Source of the DNA: Aspidapion aeneum
Taxonomy: Eukaryota > Arthropoda > Insecta > Coleoptera > Brentidae
Length of the DNA: 64,000 nt
NCBI GenBank assembly: GCA_963576565.1
Contig: OY755038.1
Coordinates: 61,294,366-61,358,365 of the forward strand
Direction of reading: 5' to 3'
In this document: in pieces, positions 1 through 10,280 of the stretch
Layout: every line of letters starts with the position of its first letter
How positions within the stretch are numbered: position 1 is the first letter of the stretch
Notes under the pieces: model-generated
Databases searched by the model: none
What the model saw: only the letters and a program-made list of their open reading frames with translations
Told to the model about the DNA's origin: nothing
Made by a program: the position numbers and the translations under genes

Positions 1-1
1 A

Positions 2-307
2 AAGGTTTATAACCATATCAGAAGTCTAAACACGAACGACTTAAGACTATTAGTCGGACTGCTTTTCGGACACTTCCTAGTGAAATATCACCTAAAGGCA
101 ATAGGTAAGGTCAACGATGACAACTGCAGATTCAGCAGTAGCGCATCAGACACAGCCGAATATCTGCTCCGGGATTGCCCTGCCTTACTTTGTAAAAGGC
201 TCCAGTACCGCGAAGGAGGTACCCTATCGCCTCACGAAGTGAGTCAACTAACTCCCAAGAAAATAGCTTCCTTTGGCAGAAGCTTGCAAATCTTGGAAGC
301 AACGTGA
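2..307 (+). pseudogene. LINE ORF2 C-terminal fragment (partial at left edge)
   Basis: One open frame runs from base 2 to a TGA at 305-307 and must begin outside the window. It matches the tail that follows RNase H in R1/I-type non-LTR retrotransposons: a 'GLLFGHF..KYHL' helix, a cysteine cluster (CRF...ASDTAEYLLRDCPAL), then the closing 'LSPHEVSQLTPKKIASFGR' segment. In intact relatives the cluster is CX2C...H...C; here the second Cys is Ser and the usual His is Tyr, so the nucleic-acid-binding knuckle has probably decayed. The GTG at 80 is internal and not a real start. The following ~120 bases are probably 3' untranslated element sequence. Identification rests on motif recall, not a search. 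Confidence 0.7.
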
Positions 308-630
308 GGTGCAGAGTCACGCACAAAATATCTTGTAGATATAGGTGCTGAGCAGCTTGAAAGCCGATACGACTCCTCGTGTAATCTAGAATCTACGTGT
401 GGTCACGTAGAGCTGTGTATGCCGAAAATCGTGGGGTATTCTGCAATTATTTAAAGAGCAAAACATTTTAATTTTTAAAATAGAAGGCAGTATATACAAA
501 AAATCAAATTTTGAACTAAAAATATTATCAATTTTCATTTTTTGAGTTATAATTTGAAATATTAAAATTATTTTTCTCATTTAGATTAAAAAATTAAAAT
601 ATTCTCATATAAACATTAAGACCTAAATTC
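308..630. other. no gene seen; probable LINE 3' UTR then AT-rich spacer
   Basis: Up to about 440 the base composition resembles the preceding LINE fragment and is probably its 3' untranslated region. From 440 to 630 the DNA is AT-rich with no coding signal or clear repeat. Confidence 0.4.
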
Positions 631-639
631 ATACATTGT

Positions 640-830
640 TTTTTAAGAAGTGAAAATCTTTGAAGGCAGAACAACCTTTAGCTAGAATCCCATCATCAAG
701 ATACCATAAATTAATATTTGAGTTCAATTTTGAAACATTGACAAAATCAATCAAAAAGAATAGGGGCGACTAAGAGGATCACCCTGCTGGACTCCTTCTT
801 TAAAATAATGGTTTTTAAGCGAGGGTCAAA
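640..830 (-). pseudogene. decayed reverse transcriptase fragment (motifs B and C)
   Basis: On the minus strand, bases about 798-775 encode GVQQGDPLS, the RT motif B signature. About 80 bases on, in another frame, bases 695-665 encode LWYLDDGILAKG, which contains the YLDD catalytic motif C. Order and spacing fit a LINE-type reverse transcriptase, but the two motifs lie in different frames with stops between, so this is a relic. The WYLDDG form differs from the other reverse transcriptases in this window, so it is a separate family. Which LINE clade it belongs to cannot be settled from this much sequence. Confidence 0.6.
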
Positions 831-839
831 TTTTTTCAA

Positions 840-1189
840 TGAACCCGGAAAAAATACATTAAACCCCCCAAATACACCGAAGTTGCTGCACCCTATACAG
901 GTAGGAATAAACTATTAGATCAAACTAAAAGCTGACCTAACCTAAGGATTAGCAATAGGCATTAAAATTTTAGGAAACCATCTTAAAATCATACTATTGA
1001 ATCTATAAGTCTGAAGCTGAATCAGCCTTGCCAAATTATCCCTTTTCTGTAAAATAATATTGTGCAAAGAAAACTTCTCAAACAACTTTAACTTTCAGAC
1101 CGACGGCGACGGACGAGCGTTGAAGAACTTTTCTACTTTTGAGCATAGCCATAAATACAATTTTACGACAATACAGCTGTATAATAAAC
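840..1189. other. no gene seen
   Basis: AT-rich sequence between two minus-strand RT fragments. It contains one short CCTAACCTAAGG stretch and no translatable motif that I recognise. Confidence 0.4.
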
Positions 1190-1515
1190 TTAGTTACTAT
1201 TTTTTGTGCAATGTAAGACAAAGGATATAAAGAAGATCAAAGCAATTTTCTTTTGTAACGTTTTGTGGTTTGCCACCATTGCCTTAGTTGCAAAGTGTAA
1301 GCGTTGGACTGGACACATGATAATCAATGACTGATATCTTTTACTTGTGCTAGTTGCCAGATAAGATTGAATTAAATTAGTTAAGTATGAAGAAACATCC
1401 ATTCCACTTAATCCATCCACAATCGTGCTCTGACTAACTTTATTAAAAGTCTTTTCTAAATCCGTGTAAACAACATCTACTTGACTGTATCTATTTAACG
1501 CGTACGTATTGCGAG
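1190..1515 (-). pseudogene. LINE reverse transcriptase fragment (motif A)
   Basis: Reading the minus strand from about 1515, one frame gives NRYSQVDVVYTDLEKTFNKV followed by a 'DGLSGMDVSSYLTNLIQSYL' helix. This is RT motif A (usually F/YxDFxKAFDxV) and the helix after it. The second Asp-bearing part reads FNKV instead of FDKV, and the motif B and C parts expected downstream are not in this frame. It runs in the same direction as the 640-830 fragment and in the right order, but the sequence styles differ, so I treat them as two relics. No start codon can be assigned. Confidence 0.55.
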
Positions 1516-2079
1516 AAAATTGTTAAATTTGCAAAGGCTGGTTAAGAAGTTGTCTGTGAAATATTTTATTTCATACTTTATACACACACATATGATGGTT
1601 CCTGCATGAATTATTCTGAAAAACGTACTTTTCCATCACAGCACACCTTACCCACCCTCCCCTTCTTTACCCAGCAAATCGCCACTCTTTTTTCTTTTGG
1701 TTCTAGAATTTACTTTTTCTTAAAATTTAATAGTTAAATTGTCTTTAACAAGTAAACATTCAAAAAAATTAAAAACTTTATTTTTAAAGAGTTTTAAATA
1801 TTATTTAATTAAAATTCAAAAACAAATTCCCTCAGATATTTCTAAACATTTTATAAAATAACAAGATAAACCAGTTTTCAACGTATTTTGTTTTGAGGTA
1901 TTTATGTTTGGAAATTTTCCATTGAATATAGAAATGTTCAGTTTACTCAAACAAAATGTTTGATATTATTTTAAAAAGGGAAGGCAAAAAATAATGCCAA
2001 AATAAATAACCAAATGTTTGGTATTATAAAGGTGATCATAGTAGTAGTAGTGTGAGGTAGGCTCTAGGCCTGGCGACTA
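1516..2079. other. no gene seen
   Basis: AT-rich DNA with no coding motif. There is a short pyrimidine-rich patch near 1645-1680 and an AAATGTTTG-like motif repeated a few times between 1930 and 2020, but no clear element boundary. Confidence 0.4.
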
Positions 2080-2700
2080 GGAACATGAAGCGCCCTTTTG
2101 GCCAACCCCCTTACTGCGTCCTTCCTTCGCTAAGAAATCTGCCCGTCTTCTGTACAAAGACCAGAATATCGGGCCATCTTAGATCTAGAAGGTCGTCCGT
2201 CTTAAAGGCTTCCTCTATGAATACCTCTCCTCTTGCCTTCTTGTATGCTTTACATGATAAGAGGAAATGCGCCGAGATCTCGTCCTCAACCCAACATCGC
2301 TCCTACCTCTATTCGTCTTCTACGGAGCAGCCAGCCCCTACGGGACTTGCTGTATCCTGTCACGCTCTCCTTCGTCTGTGTAGCGTTTCGTGTGTTAGTC
2401 CGTTCCTTTTGTATCTCCTTCTAAGCCTACTCTGTTAGGGCCGACTTAATCTGCCCTCTTGTGAGCCCCAGAAAGGTTCTGGTCCGATGTATTTCTGCTG
2501 GGATCCACCCCTGGCGAGTTCTTCTCCTTTCTCGTTTCTTGGGACTCCCAAGTGGCTTGGGACCAATACGAGCTCCACTTTTCTTACTCCGGCCAACTCC
2601 TGAAGTGCATCCGTGCACTACTGCACCAAGCTTGACTGTCTGAACAGATGCAGAGGCTCTTTTCTGTTTCGTTCCTAATTTCTTCCTTCCATGTTACCGC
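2080..2700 (-). pseudogene. LINE RNase H / C-terminal relic
   Basis: Minus-strand frames between about 2640 and 2430 encode ALQELAGVRKVELVLVPSHLG, then NEKGEELARGGS and YIGPEPFWGSQEG. This is the late part of a LINE RNase H domain (the WVPSHxGxxGNExADELA region) plus the GPEPF linker. About 150 bases further, after frame changes and stops, EDEISAHFLLSCKAYKKAR recalls the terminal knuckle (DEETxxHxLCxCxAL). Several frameshifts and stops make it non-functional. The stretch is clearly less AT-rich than its surroundings, as expected for a younger insertion. Plus-strand frames through it are shadows. Confidence 0.65.
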
Positions 2701-2767
2701 CAGTATAGCGTAAACCTACCCCACGTCGATTTGGTTTGGGAGGATTTTTAGGTATCATAAAATTTTT

Positions 2768-2866
2768 TTAGCACGCACGCACGCAGTGAGAGGGAACTTA
2801 ATTTTTTTACAAGCTTTTATTTAACGTCACCTGAATGTATGTATGAGGGTATGTATGTATGTAATC
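2768..2866. repeat. short simple repeats (CGCA)n and (GTAT)n
   Basis: A CGCACGCACGCA run at about 2772-2785 and two GTATGTATG runs between about 2836 and 2862. They sit at the head of the 2870-5400 repeat region and may belong to that element. Confidence 0.6.
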
Positions 2867-3019
2867 AAATCTTGCAACTCATTTTTGAAGAACTTCCAAA
2901 CATCCGATTGACTTCAAATATCGTATAGCGTCTTAGTTTCGATGACAATACAATAATATGGTTTTATTGGGTACCTACCTCCCCCCTAACGTGGGGGGTG
3001 GAGAGGGGGTAAAACTTTA

Positions 3020-4897
3020 CCCAAGTAACATAATTACCACTCAAGGTTTCATTAACTTGGTTCCTAGGTTATTTAGAGGGTGCTGTGATGGGTTTTAGGA
3101 TCAATTTGGCTACATAAAGGTAATTTATATTGCCAAATACCTAAAGGTGTGTTATACAACCAAAAAGTGATTTATAAAGGGAGTATAATAAAACTGATAT
3201 TTCTTCTGTTCCTTTTAGATACTTTTGGTTTTATTGAGTTCTGATTTATAAAGATGGTCTTATAAAACCATTTTACCTAAAGTTTTTAAAAAGAAATAAA
3301 TATAAGCTTTGGTCATTTAGTTTTTTTCATTACTTTAGGTCATCACAAAAGCGTTTTATAATAGAGCTAAAAGGTTAGCTTATTTCCTTTTGTTTTTATA
3401 GTTACCAGTAGTTTAAAAGTAAATATGATTAGATAGGCGGCCTTATAGAACCTAGTTTCCTTAAGGTTTTTAAGAGTGGTAAATATAAACTTTAGACTTT
3501 TGGTTTTTGCCATTACTTTTAGGCATTTTAAAAAGATTTTATAGGAAGGCTTAAAGGTAAACTTAATTCTTTTGTATTTATAGTTACCCATAGCTGTATA
3601 TTAAATATAATTTAAATAGGCGGCCATATAAAACCTTGTTTCCTTAAGGGTTCTAACAGAAGTAAGTAAATACTTTCGTGCTTTATTTTTTTAGGTACTT
3701 CTTGTAAAAATAATAGATATACCTAGATAAAGATTGGTACCTACCTATTGCAAGATTGATTATTTAAAACCCAATAATTAATAATTGTTGAGTTTCCGTC
3801 CTCTTGGGTAGGACACCCAGGCTTAGATGTTTAGACGGCCAATATAAGAGGTTGCCCTCCAACCTGCAGGCACAACGAATATCATTGCACTGGCCCTCTC
3901 GATTGTGTCGAAATTGCACGATAAAAAACATTTAAAACTGTTGAATTATACGCTTTTAAACACTTTAAAAACAAATACAAAAAATTTAAGTGAGGTTATG
4001 TTGACTATGTTTACATTGTTCTTTTTTGTTGGTTTCATAAGGGCACTCAAAAATCCTTGTTGCGATACAGTAAGAAATAAAACCAAGTGACCACTATAAA
4101 ACCATAATGGCGTATATAAATTTATTTAAAAAATATTGTAAAGAGAAAATATTTATCTAGTCGTTTTAGCAGTGTTTTTTAACAATAATTTTACTTTAAT
4201 TTTGATTTATGTAAACCAAACAGACTTTTTTAATGGTGAATAGTGTAAATGATTTTTTTTTTAATTTTAAATATTTGTTATTTTGTTATCAAAAAACTAT
4301 TAAAAAGCATTCTTGAGCTGGTGCGCTTGTTTTGAGAGCTTTTCAGATACGATTTCATCAGAAAAATAAATCTGGCAGGCAATTTCATCATCAATAAAAC
4401 GACAAACTCGGTATATTTTAGGTGATAAAATAATTTTGGGACTCTGTCATTTTTGGCAATTTTGTGACCTAAATTATTTTATATAGCCATTGTGAATATA
4501 AAATATCGCCATAGCTTTTACAGGAAACCTTCTTTACTCTAAAGGTATTATGGTATTCAACAGAATCGCCAGGATACCAAATCACCAAATCTAATTTTAT
4601 AATAGGATAGAGGACGTTTCTGAGTTGCTTTTAGAACCTGGCATAATAGCTTTAGGCTCTAAAGGTTCTATACTGGTGGAACCGCTAGAGGGCGAAGCTG
4701 GAGTTTATTTCTTATGGTTTTATAGTGAGTTTAATACATAGGTTGCACCACCAATTGGGGAGTCCCATTTAGGAGGTCTAAGGGGTATATAAGGGTAATG
4801 GAAACGTGCTAGCGACCAAACATTGAAACTAATGGTTTTAAGAAAAGGCGCTGGCAACCTTTTAGCTTCTGCTATAAATAAAGAAATGTTACTTGGG
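3020..4897. mobile_element. TA-flanked 1.88 kb non-autonomous DNA transposon
   Basis: The ends are perfect inverted repeats, CCCAAGTAACAT at 3020 and ATGTTACTTGGG ending at 4897, each flanked by TA (3018-3019 and 4898-4899). The empty site is preserved in the neighbouring unit near 5160-5175 (AAACTTTTAGTTTG), which confirms the boundaries and the TA duplication. TA target sites with short inverted ends point to the Tc1/mariner superfamily, though others also use TA. There is no transposase frame. The inside is AT-rich and includes a 183 base tandem repeat at 3250-3700. Confidence 0.75.
3250..3700 (+). repeat. 183-base tandem repeat inside the TA element
   Basis: Related blocks start at 3250, 3433 and 3616 (AGATGGTCTTATAAAACC, ATAGGCGGCCTTATAGAACC, ATAGGCGGCCATATAAAACC). 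Each is followed by a TTTCCTTAAGG-like stretch, then TAAATATAA, then a TTTTTATAGTTACC-like block. The third copy is partial. Internal tandem arrays are common in non-autonomous DNA transposons. Confidence 0.7.
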
Positions 4898-5504
4898 TAG
4901 TTTGTCCGATTTCAACCAAAATTGGTATCTAGGGGATTTTAAGGATGAAAATTACGAATTTTTGATCAGATTACAAAAATTTAATATGGCGAATTTAAAA
5001 TGAACGATTTAATGTCAAGTTTTTCTGATTACTTTCAACTGACTTTCACGTATCCGATTGATTTCAAATTTCGCATACCGTTATAGTTCCGATGACGATC
5101 CAATAATGTGGTATCACTGACTGCCTACCTCCCCCCTAACATGGAGGGCGGAGAGGGGGTAAACTTTTAGTTTGTCGGATTTCCACCAAAATTGGTATCT
5201 GGGGGGTTTTTGAGGATGATGATTACGAATTTCTGGTCAGATTACAAAAATTCAATATGGCGGATTCAAAATGGACGATTTAATGACGAGTTTTTCTGAT
5301 CACTTTCAACTAACTTTCACGTAGGTATCTGATTAAGTTCAAAATTCACATGCTCTCCCACTAAAAAGGGGGGGGGGCGTAGAAGAGGTAAGGATTTAGT
5401 TTGTTCGATCTCGACCAAAATTAATGAATCCTTGCGTATAATGATCATAATAATAACAAACAGTTTTAGGGAACGATCACACAGTGTTTTTCTATTTTAA
5501 AATT

Positions 5505-5830
5505 CGTTGAGATGGGCGTCGCTAGCACTGTTAATGCAACCTGTCTAGCAGAAGGAAACCTCCAAAATTACACCCGGATATCTCCGTTAGGCGCAAGTAA
5601 GGTCGAACCTGAAATGAGCGGCATTTCTTCTGATCTCAATACACCCAAGTCAAGGTGAGGCCGTGCTGAGGACTGAATTGCATTGGGCTGTCAAAAAATG
5701 CGATGTCTCGAACGTACCACCTCAGGGAACTGGGACGAACCCTGTTGTAATTAAGTCCTTGCCTCTCTACACAGATCACTGGGGAGGTCGACTATGTATT
5801 TATCCGACACTTGTGGGACCAAAATGAAAG
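5505..5830 (+). other. GC-richer unassigned block
   Basis: This ~325 base block is much less AT-rich than its surroundings and ends sharply near 5825. Its texture resembles the 5' untranslated or early coding part of a retroelement, but no open frame longer than a few dozen codons and no domain motif is visible. I cannot name it. Confidence 0.3.
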
Positions 5831-5940
5831 AAACAGCTACTCAGAAAAAAGACGATTAGAAAAACCCAAGGTAAAATATAAAGACAAACTAGTTAGTGAT
5901 ACGTAAAAGGCTAAACGAAAAAGACTTGGAAAATAAAATA

Positions 5941-6441
5941 AAAAAAAAACTTTTTGAAAACAAGCTTTTATAAAATTGACTAAAAAGCATAAAATAATTT
6001 TTTGGGTATTCTGGTATCATAATAATAAATGGGCGTATTAAAGGAAATTCACCCGTTTTTGTTTTAGCCTTATTAACTCGAAGTTTAGTGAAAATCCAAA
6101 TTCATTATATTATAGCAAAGAAATGTAATGGTAGACAATTTAACCCAACCCTACTCAAGCTACCCTTACATTTTTCTGATATGGATGGACATTATTATGC
6201 CTGCTTCATATTAGGCAAATCATCCGCGACCGGCAGTGTGTCGATTTATTTTGTCACATTGAAAAAGAAGAGTCGGCCCATCATCGGTTGTGGGCGATCC
6301 ACCAAATGCGCATGGAAAGGCATTTACCTAATATTGAATACGCCCATCGCTTTTATTATTATGGTATCAGAACACTTAAAAAATTATTTTATGCTTTTTA
6401 GTCCATTTTATAAAAGCTTGTTTTCACAAAGTTTTTTTTTC
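5941..6441. mobile_element. foldback MITE, ~105 bp inverted arms
   Basis: The left arm (5941-6045) and the right arm (about 6337-6440) are near-perfect inverted repeats. Both carry AAAAACAAGCTTTTATAAAAT-type sequence, then ACTAAAAAGCATAAAATAATT, then the ATAATAATAAA...GGGCGTATT block. Differences are single bases plus a small indel near the inner end. The ~290 base loop includes an internal open stretch with no recognised protein. The arms begin with a poly(A)/poly(T) run, so the exact ends and a target duplication cannot be fixed. Confidence 0.7.
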
Positions 6442-6983
6442 TAAATTTGTTATATTTATATTTTGTATATTAAAAGTAGATTGACTTATACCTTGTTTTG
6501 AAGGAACATTTCTAAAATTTTAAAAAATTCCGAAACTCGTCGACTTATTTTTTATCGAAGGAACATTTTGCAATAACTCTTATTCCTTATTTTGTAATTT
6601 AATTTTTTTTAACGCTCCATGGCAAATTTATAAATTTGAAGACAAATATCTGAAAAATATATAAATAGATTTTAAAATGTTTACACAGTTGTAAAGACGT
6701 TCAAAGGACCGTCAGAACAAGATATCGACATACTTTACCTATTTAAAATATAGTGCTAGAGCTTACTCCTCCAAGGGGATTCATGTTACAAAAATTTGAA
6801 GCCAAAAATTGCCCCCCTCGCAAACAAAAACAAATTATGCGAGGGTTTTTGCATAAAACTGTAAAACATACCCAAAAAGCCTCTTTTAGTTGAAACCAGC
6901 TGTATAATAAACAAATTGAGACACCATCACTTATCTCTTGATTAAAGCTCCATACAAACAAGGGGGTGAATTTTTCGTTATCC
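6442..6983. other. no gene seen
   Basis: AT-rich DNA. A small hairpin lies near 6814-6846 (CCCTCGCA ... TGCGAGGG). Nothing else is recognisable. Confidence 0.4.
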
Positions 6984-7232
6984 TGTCACTGAAATGACGT
7001 CACACAAATAACATGGGCGTTGAGCTTCGGTGGAATGCTTTAAGGCTTACGTATGTTATGGACGAGATCCTCCAATAAAATGTTCAAATGGGACAAATCT
7101 TCCGATGGGCTCCAGGAACTTTAGATTTCCATCCAAAGTTGCAATTTGACAATGTTTTCATAATAAAAATAAACACATATATCAACACATTTTGACGATT
7201 TTTTTAGTTTGGCAATTTGCAGAAATAGAATC

Positions 7233-8770
7233 ATATATCAACAAGAAGCGAAATACTTTCACTCAAAGCATTGTTCATATGGGAAACAAATATGTGACGT
7301 CACGCTTGGACTAAATGACACTAATGCAGTTATATTACACTGAGAAAAATTTCGTGTAACTGTGATTTGTGGTGGATTTTTATTACGCGAAGAAAAAAAT
7401 CAAATTAAGAGGGACATTACACCTTTATAATCATATAACTGTGGTCATAGAAAATCGACCCTTTTTAACTTTTCATTTGATTTTTTGCAAAAACGGTTAT
7501 ATATTTTTATTGAGAAAAAGCGGTTACGGAATTAAATAGAAAAATTAATAACTAAAAAATAAACAATAATTATTGTAATATTTATAAAAATCTAAGTAAT
7601 ATATATTGTTTAAAGATTCTTACCGGCTATTTTAAATTTAAAAATTATGAGAAAATGGCAAAAAAGCTGATTGACAATAAAACAAATTTTGTTAAAGTAG
7701 ATATTTTTATAAAACGTTTCGAATCTCCGTTATATGTTTTTATTGTTTTAGAAACAGGAACAAAGCCAACCACAATTGGGAGAAAATACAATTAATAGCT
7801 ATTTACGTTACTAGACCTGTAAAGTACTTTTTTAAACCGGTATAAAACAGCACAAACACAACCAACATGTAAATAATATATTTTTTAAAACGACATGAGA
7901 CACTACAAACATGTTACTCTACATGTAGATATTAAAGTACTCAAAAGCTATTATATTAATAAATATAAAAAAAAACCCCATAGGTTGCATTTATAATTGA
8001 CTATATTTCAATTAATTCCCGCTTAATTTTAAATGTCGCTTTATATTTTAGATCAATTTTAAAAAAGGGACCATAAAAATTGATTTTTCGGTCTCTTTGT
8101 TCTTTTTCCGTGCCTTTTAAAAACGGAAAATTTTCAAAAAAAAAAAAATATACGCAAAGTAGTTGTTTTCCAGTCGGTTTAAAAAAAATAATTATTGCTA
8201 CCTGCAACAAAATTGTGTTTTTAAAACAAATTCTAACTAATATAGAATTAAATTAGGTGGTCTCCAGAGAACTTCAAAAATAAAAGCCTTAAAAATTCTG
8301 GTGTATTACACACCTACATGTAATTCTATTATGTCAACATAAAGAAAATTTCCACTGGACACTGGAATGGATTAGTCGGATAAAATGTTTTGGAGTCAGC
8401 CGCGGCACGTTCCGGTGGTGAGCTGAAGACGCACATTATAAATACCGGTACAAACCTTATTCTCTTTTAAAACTCGTTACATTCTAGAACTCATAGAATA
8501 TACTAGACCAGTTGAAAGGGATAACCAATATATTTATAGGCCAAAGTGAAACATGCATCCCTTTATACAGGACGTGGTTCCATTATACAAATAAACAAAT
8601 AAGGTTACCATTCAAACAAAGTAAATTACAGGGATTCCTGAGAATATTTTTGCCAGTAAAGTTTTGAATTTGTTTTTTTTAGTGTAAAACAAAAATTACA
8701 CAGTTTTTTCTTTGAGTGTAATAGTACTGCATTACTGCCATTCAAGTTTTGTCGCTTCTTGTTGATATAT
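7233..8770 (+). mobile_element. 1.54 kb inverted-ended element, copy A
   Basis: It begins ATATATCAACAAGAAGCGAA and ends with its near complement (TTTTGTCGCTTCTTGTTGATA). It contains no coding frame worth naming. Recognisable internal blocks shared with copy B include ACGTCACGCTTGG near 7297, GGTTACGGAATTAAATAG near 7523, TTTTTATTGTTTTAGAAACAG near 7737 and ACACACCTACATG near 8310. Copy A lacks all three insertions seen in copy B and serves as the empty-site reference. Superfamily unknown. Confidence 0.7.
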
Positions 8771-8889
8771 CTTCTTTGCCTTAACACTGGATGTGATAAG
8801 TTGTCAAATAAAAATAAATTGCTAAAATGTAATGACATGTGAACCCCGGTCAAACAAGATATATCAACAAGAAGCGAAATACTGTCACT

Positions 8890-8942
8890 TAGAGTCCCTG
8901 TATGTTGACATATTTGGATATTGTCAACATACAGGGACTCTA
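8890..8942. mobile_element. 53 bp palindromic micro-insertion with 8 bp duplication
   Basis: Near-perfect palindrome with arms TAGAGTCCCTGTATGTTGAC and complement around a ~10 base centre. It is flanked by CTGTCACT at 8882-8889 and 8943-8950. Copy A has a single CTTTCACT at the same point, so this is an insertion with an 8 bp target duplication. An 8 bp duplication and a TAGAG terminus fit the hAT superfamily; that assignment is inference. Confidence 0.7.
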
Positions 8943-8974
8943 CTGTCACTCAAAGCATTGTTCATATGGGAAAC

Positions 8975-9561
8975 CAAGGCCAACACAAAAATAGAGGCCA
9001 CGACCCTGAAAAAATCAGCTGTTCTCCGGGGGCTGAATTTTACATTGGGTCTTATGGGAGGTCAGAGGTTTTTTTATGATATTTTCAAAATGGCACTACA
9101 GATTTCCGCGAAATTTCAGTGAAATAGTCTCAGACACCATCCCGATATTCCACCAAAGTTTTCTAAGAAATCAACATGATTAAAAGGTTAAAATCTTCAA
9201 GATTTAGCATTCTTTATTTTGAATTCAAATTACCCGCCAATTTGACATGTATTTGACTTTGTCATCTGTGATTGTCAAATTCGCTTCTGCTTTAAACTTA
9301 ATTTTTATGTGAGCTAATGAAGCGGTTTTGAAAAATTAAGGATTACTATAGATTAAAAAAAATGTTCTAAAAGAATATAGTAAAAACAATCTCAAAACCG
9401 GCTTTATTTAAAAAGAAATCAAATATTCATGAACCGTCATTCCAACTTCAATATTTTAATGACAATCAGCTGTGTCGTAACGTGGCCATCAAAAAACAAT
9501 CAGCCCCGGATGTGACGTCAACAAAGTGGAGGATCGTGGCCCGTCCGTTTTGATACCACTG
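8975..9561 (+). mobile_element. hAT-like MITE, copy 1 (587 bp)
   Basis: Inserted in copy B between GGGAAAC duplicates (8968-8974 and 9562-9568); copy A has one uninterrupted GGGAAAC. If an eighth base is counted, it differs (T versus G). The termini are imperfect inverted repeats: CAAGGCCAACACAAAAATAG with GGCCACGACCC further in, against CAGTGGTATCAAAACGG with GGGCCACGATCC in the complement. CA[A/G]GG ends and a 7-8 bp duplication are typical of hAT-type elements. No open frame of note. Two relatives are at 11766-12253 (inverted) and 52076-52667. Confidence 0.7.
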
Positions 9562-9886
9562 GGGAAACAAATATGTGACGTCACGCTTGGACCAAATGAC
9601 ACTAATGCAGTTATATTACACTGAGAAAAATTTTGTGTAACTGTGGTTTGTGGTGCATTTTTATTACACGAAAAAAAAAATCAAATTAAGAGGGACATTA
9701 AACCTATATAATCACATAACTGTGGTCATAGAAAATCGACCCTTTTTAACTTTTTATTTTATTGTTTGCAAAAACGGTTATTTATTTTTATCGAGAAAAA
9801 TCGGTTACGGAATTAAATAGAAAAAATAATAACTAAAAAATAAACAATAATTATTGTAATATTTATAAAAATCTAAGTAATATTTT

Positions 9887-10280
9887 ACAGGGTGCACCAG
9901 ACCACCCGTCCACCCCTTTTTAAACCTAGGGGAAAAGTTTATTTAATGATCCAAAAAACTACTTGAGTACGCTCTTTTGATTATTGGTAGATGTTTTCAA
10001 CTTTAATAGTCGACCGAAAGTGGCCTATTTAGGCCTGGAGTCCATTTTTTAAATAGGGATGGGCATATATTAAAAAAATAATGACGTTTAAGTTATGCCC
10101 ATCCTTATTCAAAAAACGGACTTTAGACTTGAATAAGCCACTTCCGGTCAGCGCCGGAATCTAAAAATACCACCAATTGAAAGAGCGGACTCGATATGGC
10201 TACAATCATTTTTTCGATCATTGAAAAAATCCATCCCCTAGGTTTTAAAAGGGGTGGACGGGTGGTCGGGGACAGCCCGT
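9887..10280. mobile_element. 394 bp full-length foldback element
   Basis: Almost the whole element is one inverted repeat. The outer arms are ACAGGGTGCACCAGACCACC and CCGTCCACCCC, with complement at 10237-10280. The inner arms include TGATCCAAAAAACTAC, GGCCTGGAGTCCATTTTTT and ATAGGGATGGGCATA. It sits in copy B between AAGTAATATT and TATAGATTC, which are nearly joined in copy A. The target duplication is obscured by AT-rich flanks. The ends resemble the 'ACAGGGTG' termini common in insect elements, but I do not assign a superfamily. Confidence 0.75.

Larger units (their letters stand above)
2880..5400 (+). repeat. three-unit tandem repeat, split by a DNA element
   Basis: Units begin with AGTTTGTCCGATTTC-like sequence at 4899, 5169 and 5398, giving periods of 270 and 229 bases. 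Each contains 'CCAAAATTGGTATCT', a 'GATTACAAAAATTYAATATGG' block, 'TTTCACGTATCCGATTGA' and a poly-C/poly-G block (CCTACCTCCCCCCTAAC...GAGGGGGTAAA). Bases 2880-3017 match the second half of a unit (5040-5168) closely, including that block. The first unit is therefore interrupted by the insertion at 3020-4897. No protein is evident. Confidence 0.75.

Noticed and set aside
2085..2438. 117-codon plus-strand frame
   Set aside because: The opposite strand reads as a LINE RNase H relic with several ordered motifs, so the plus frame is a shadow.
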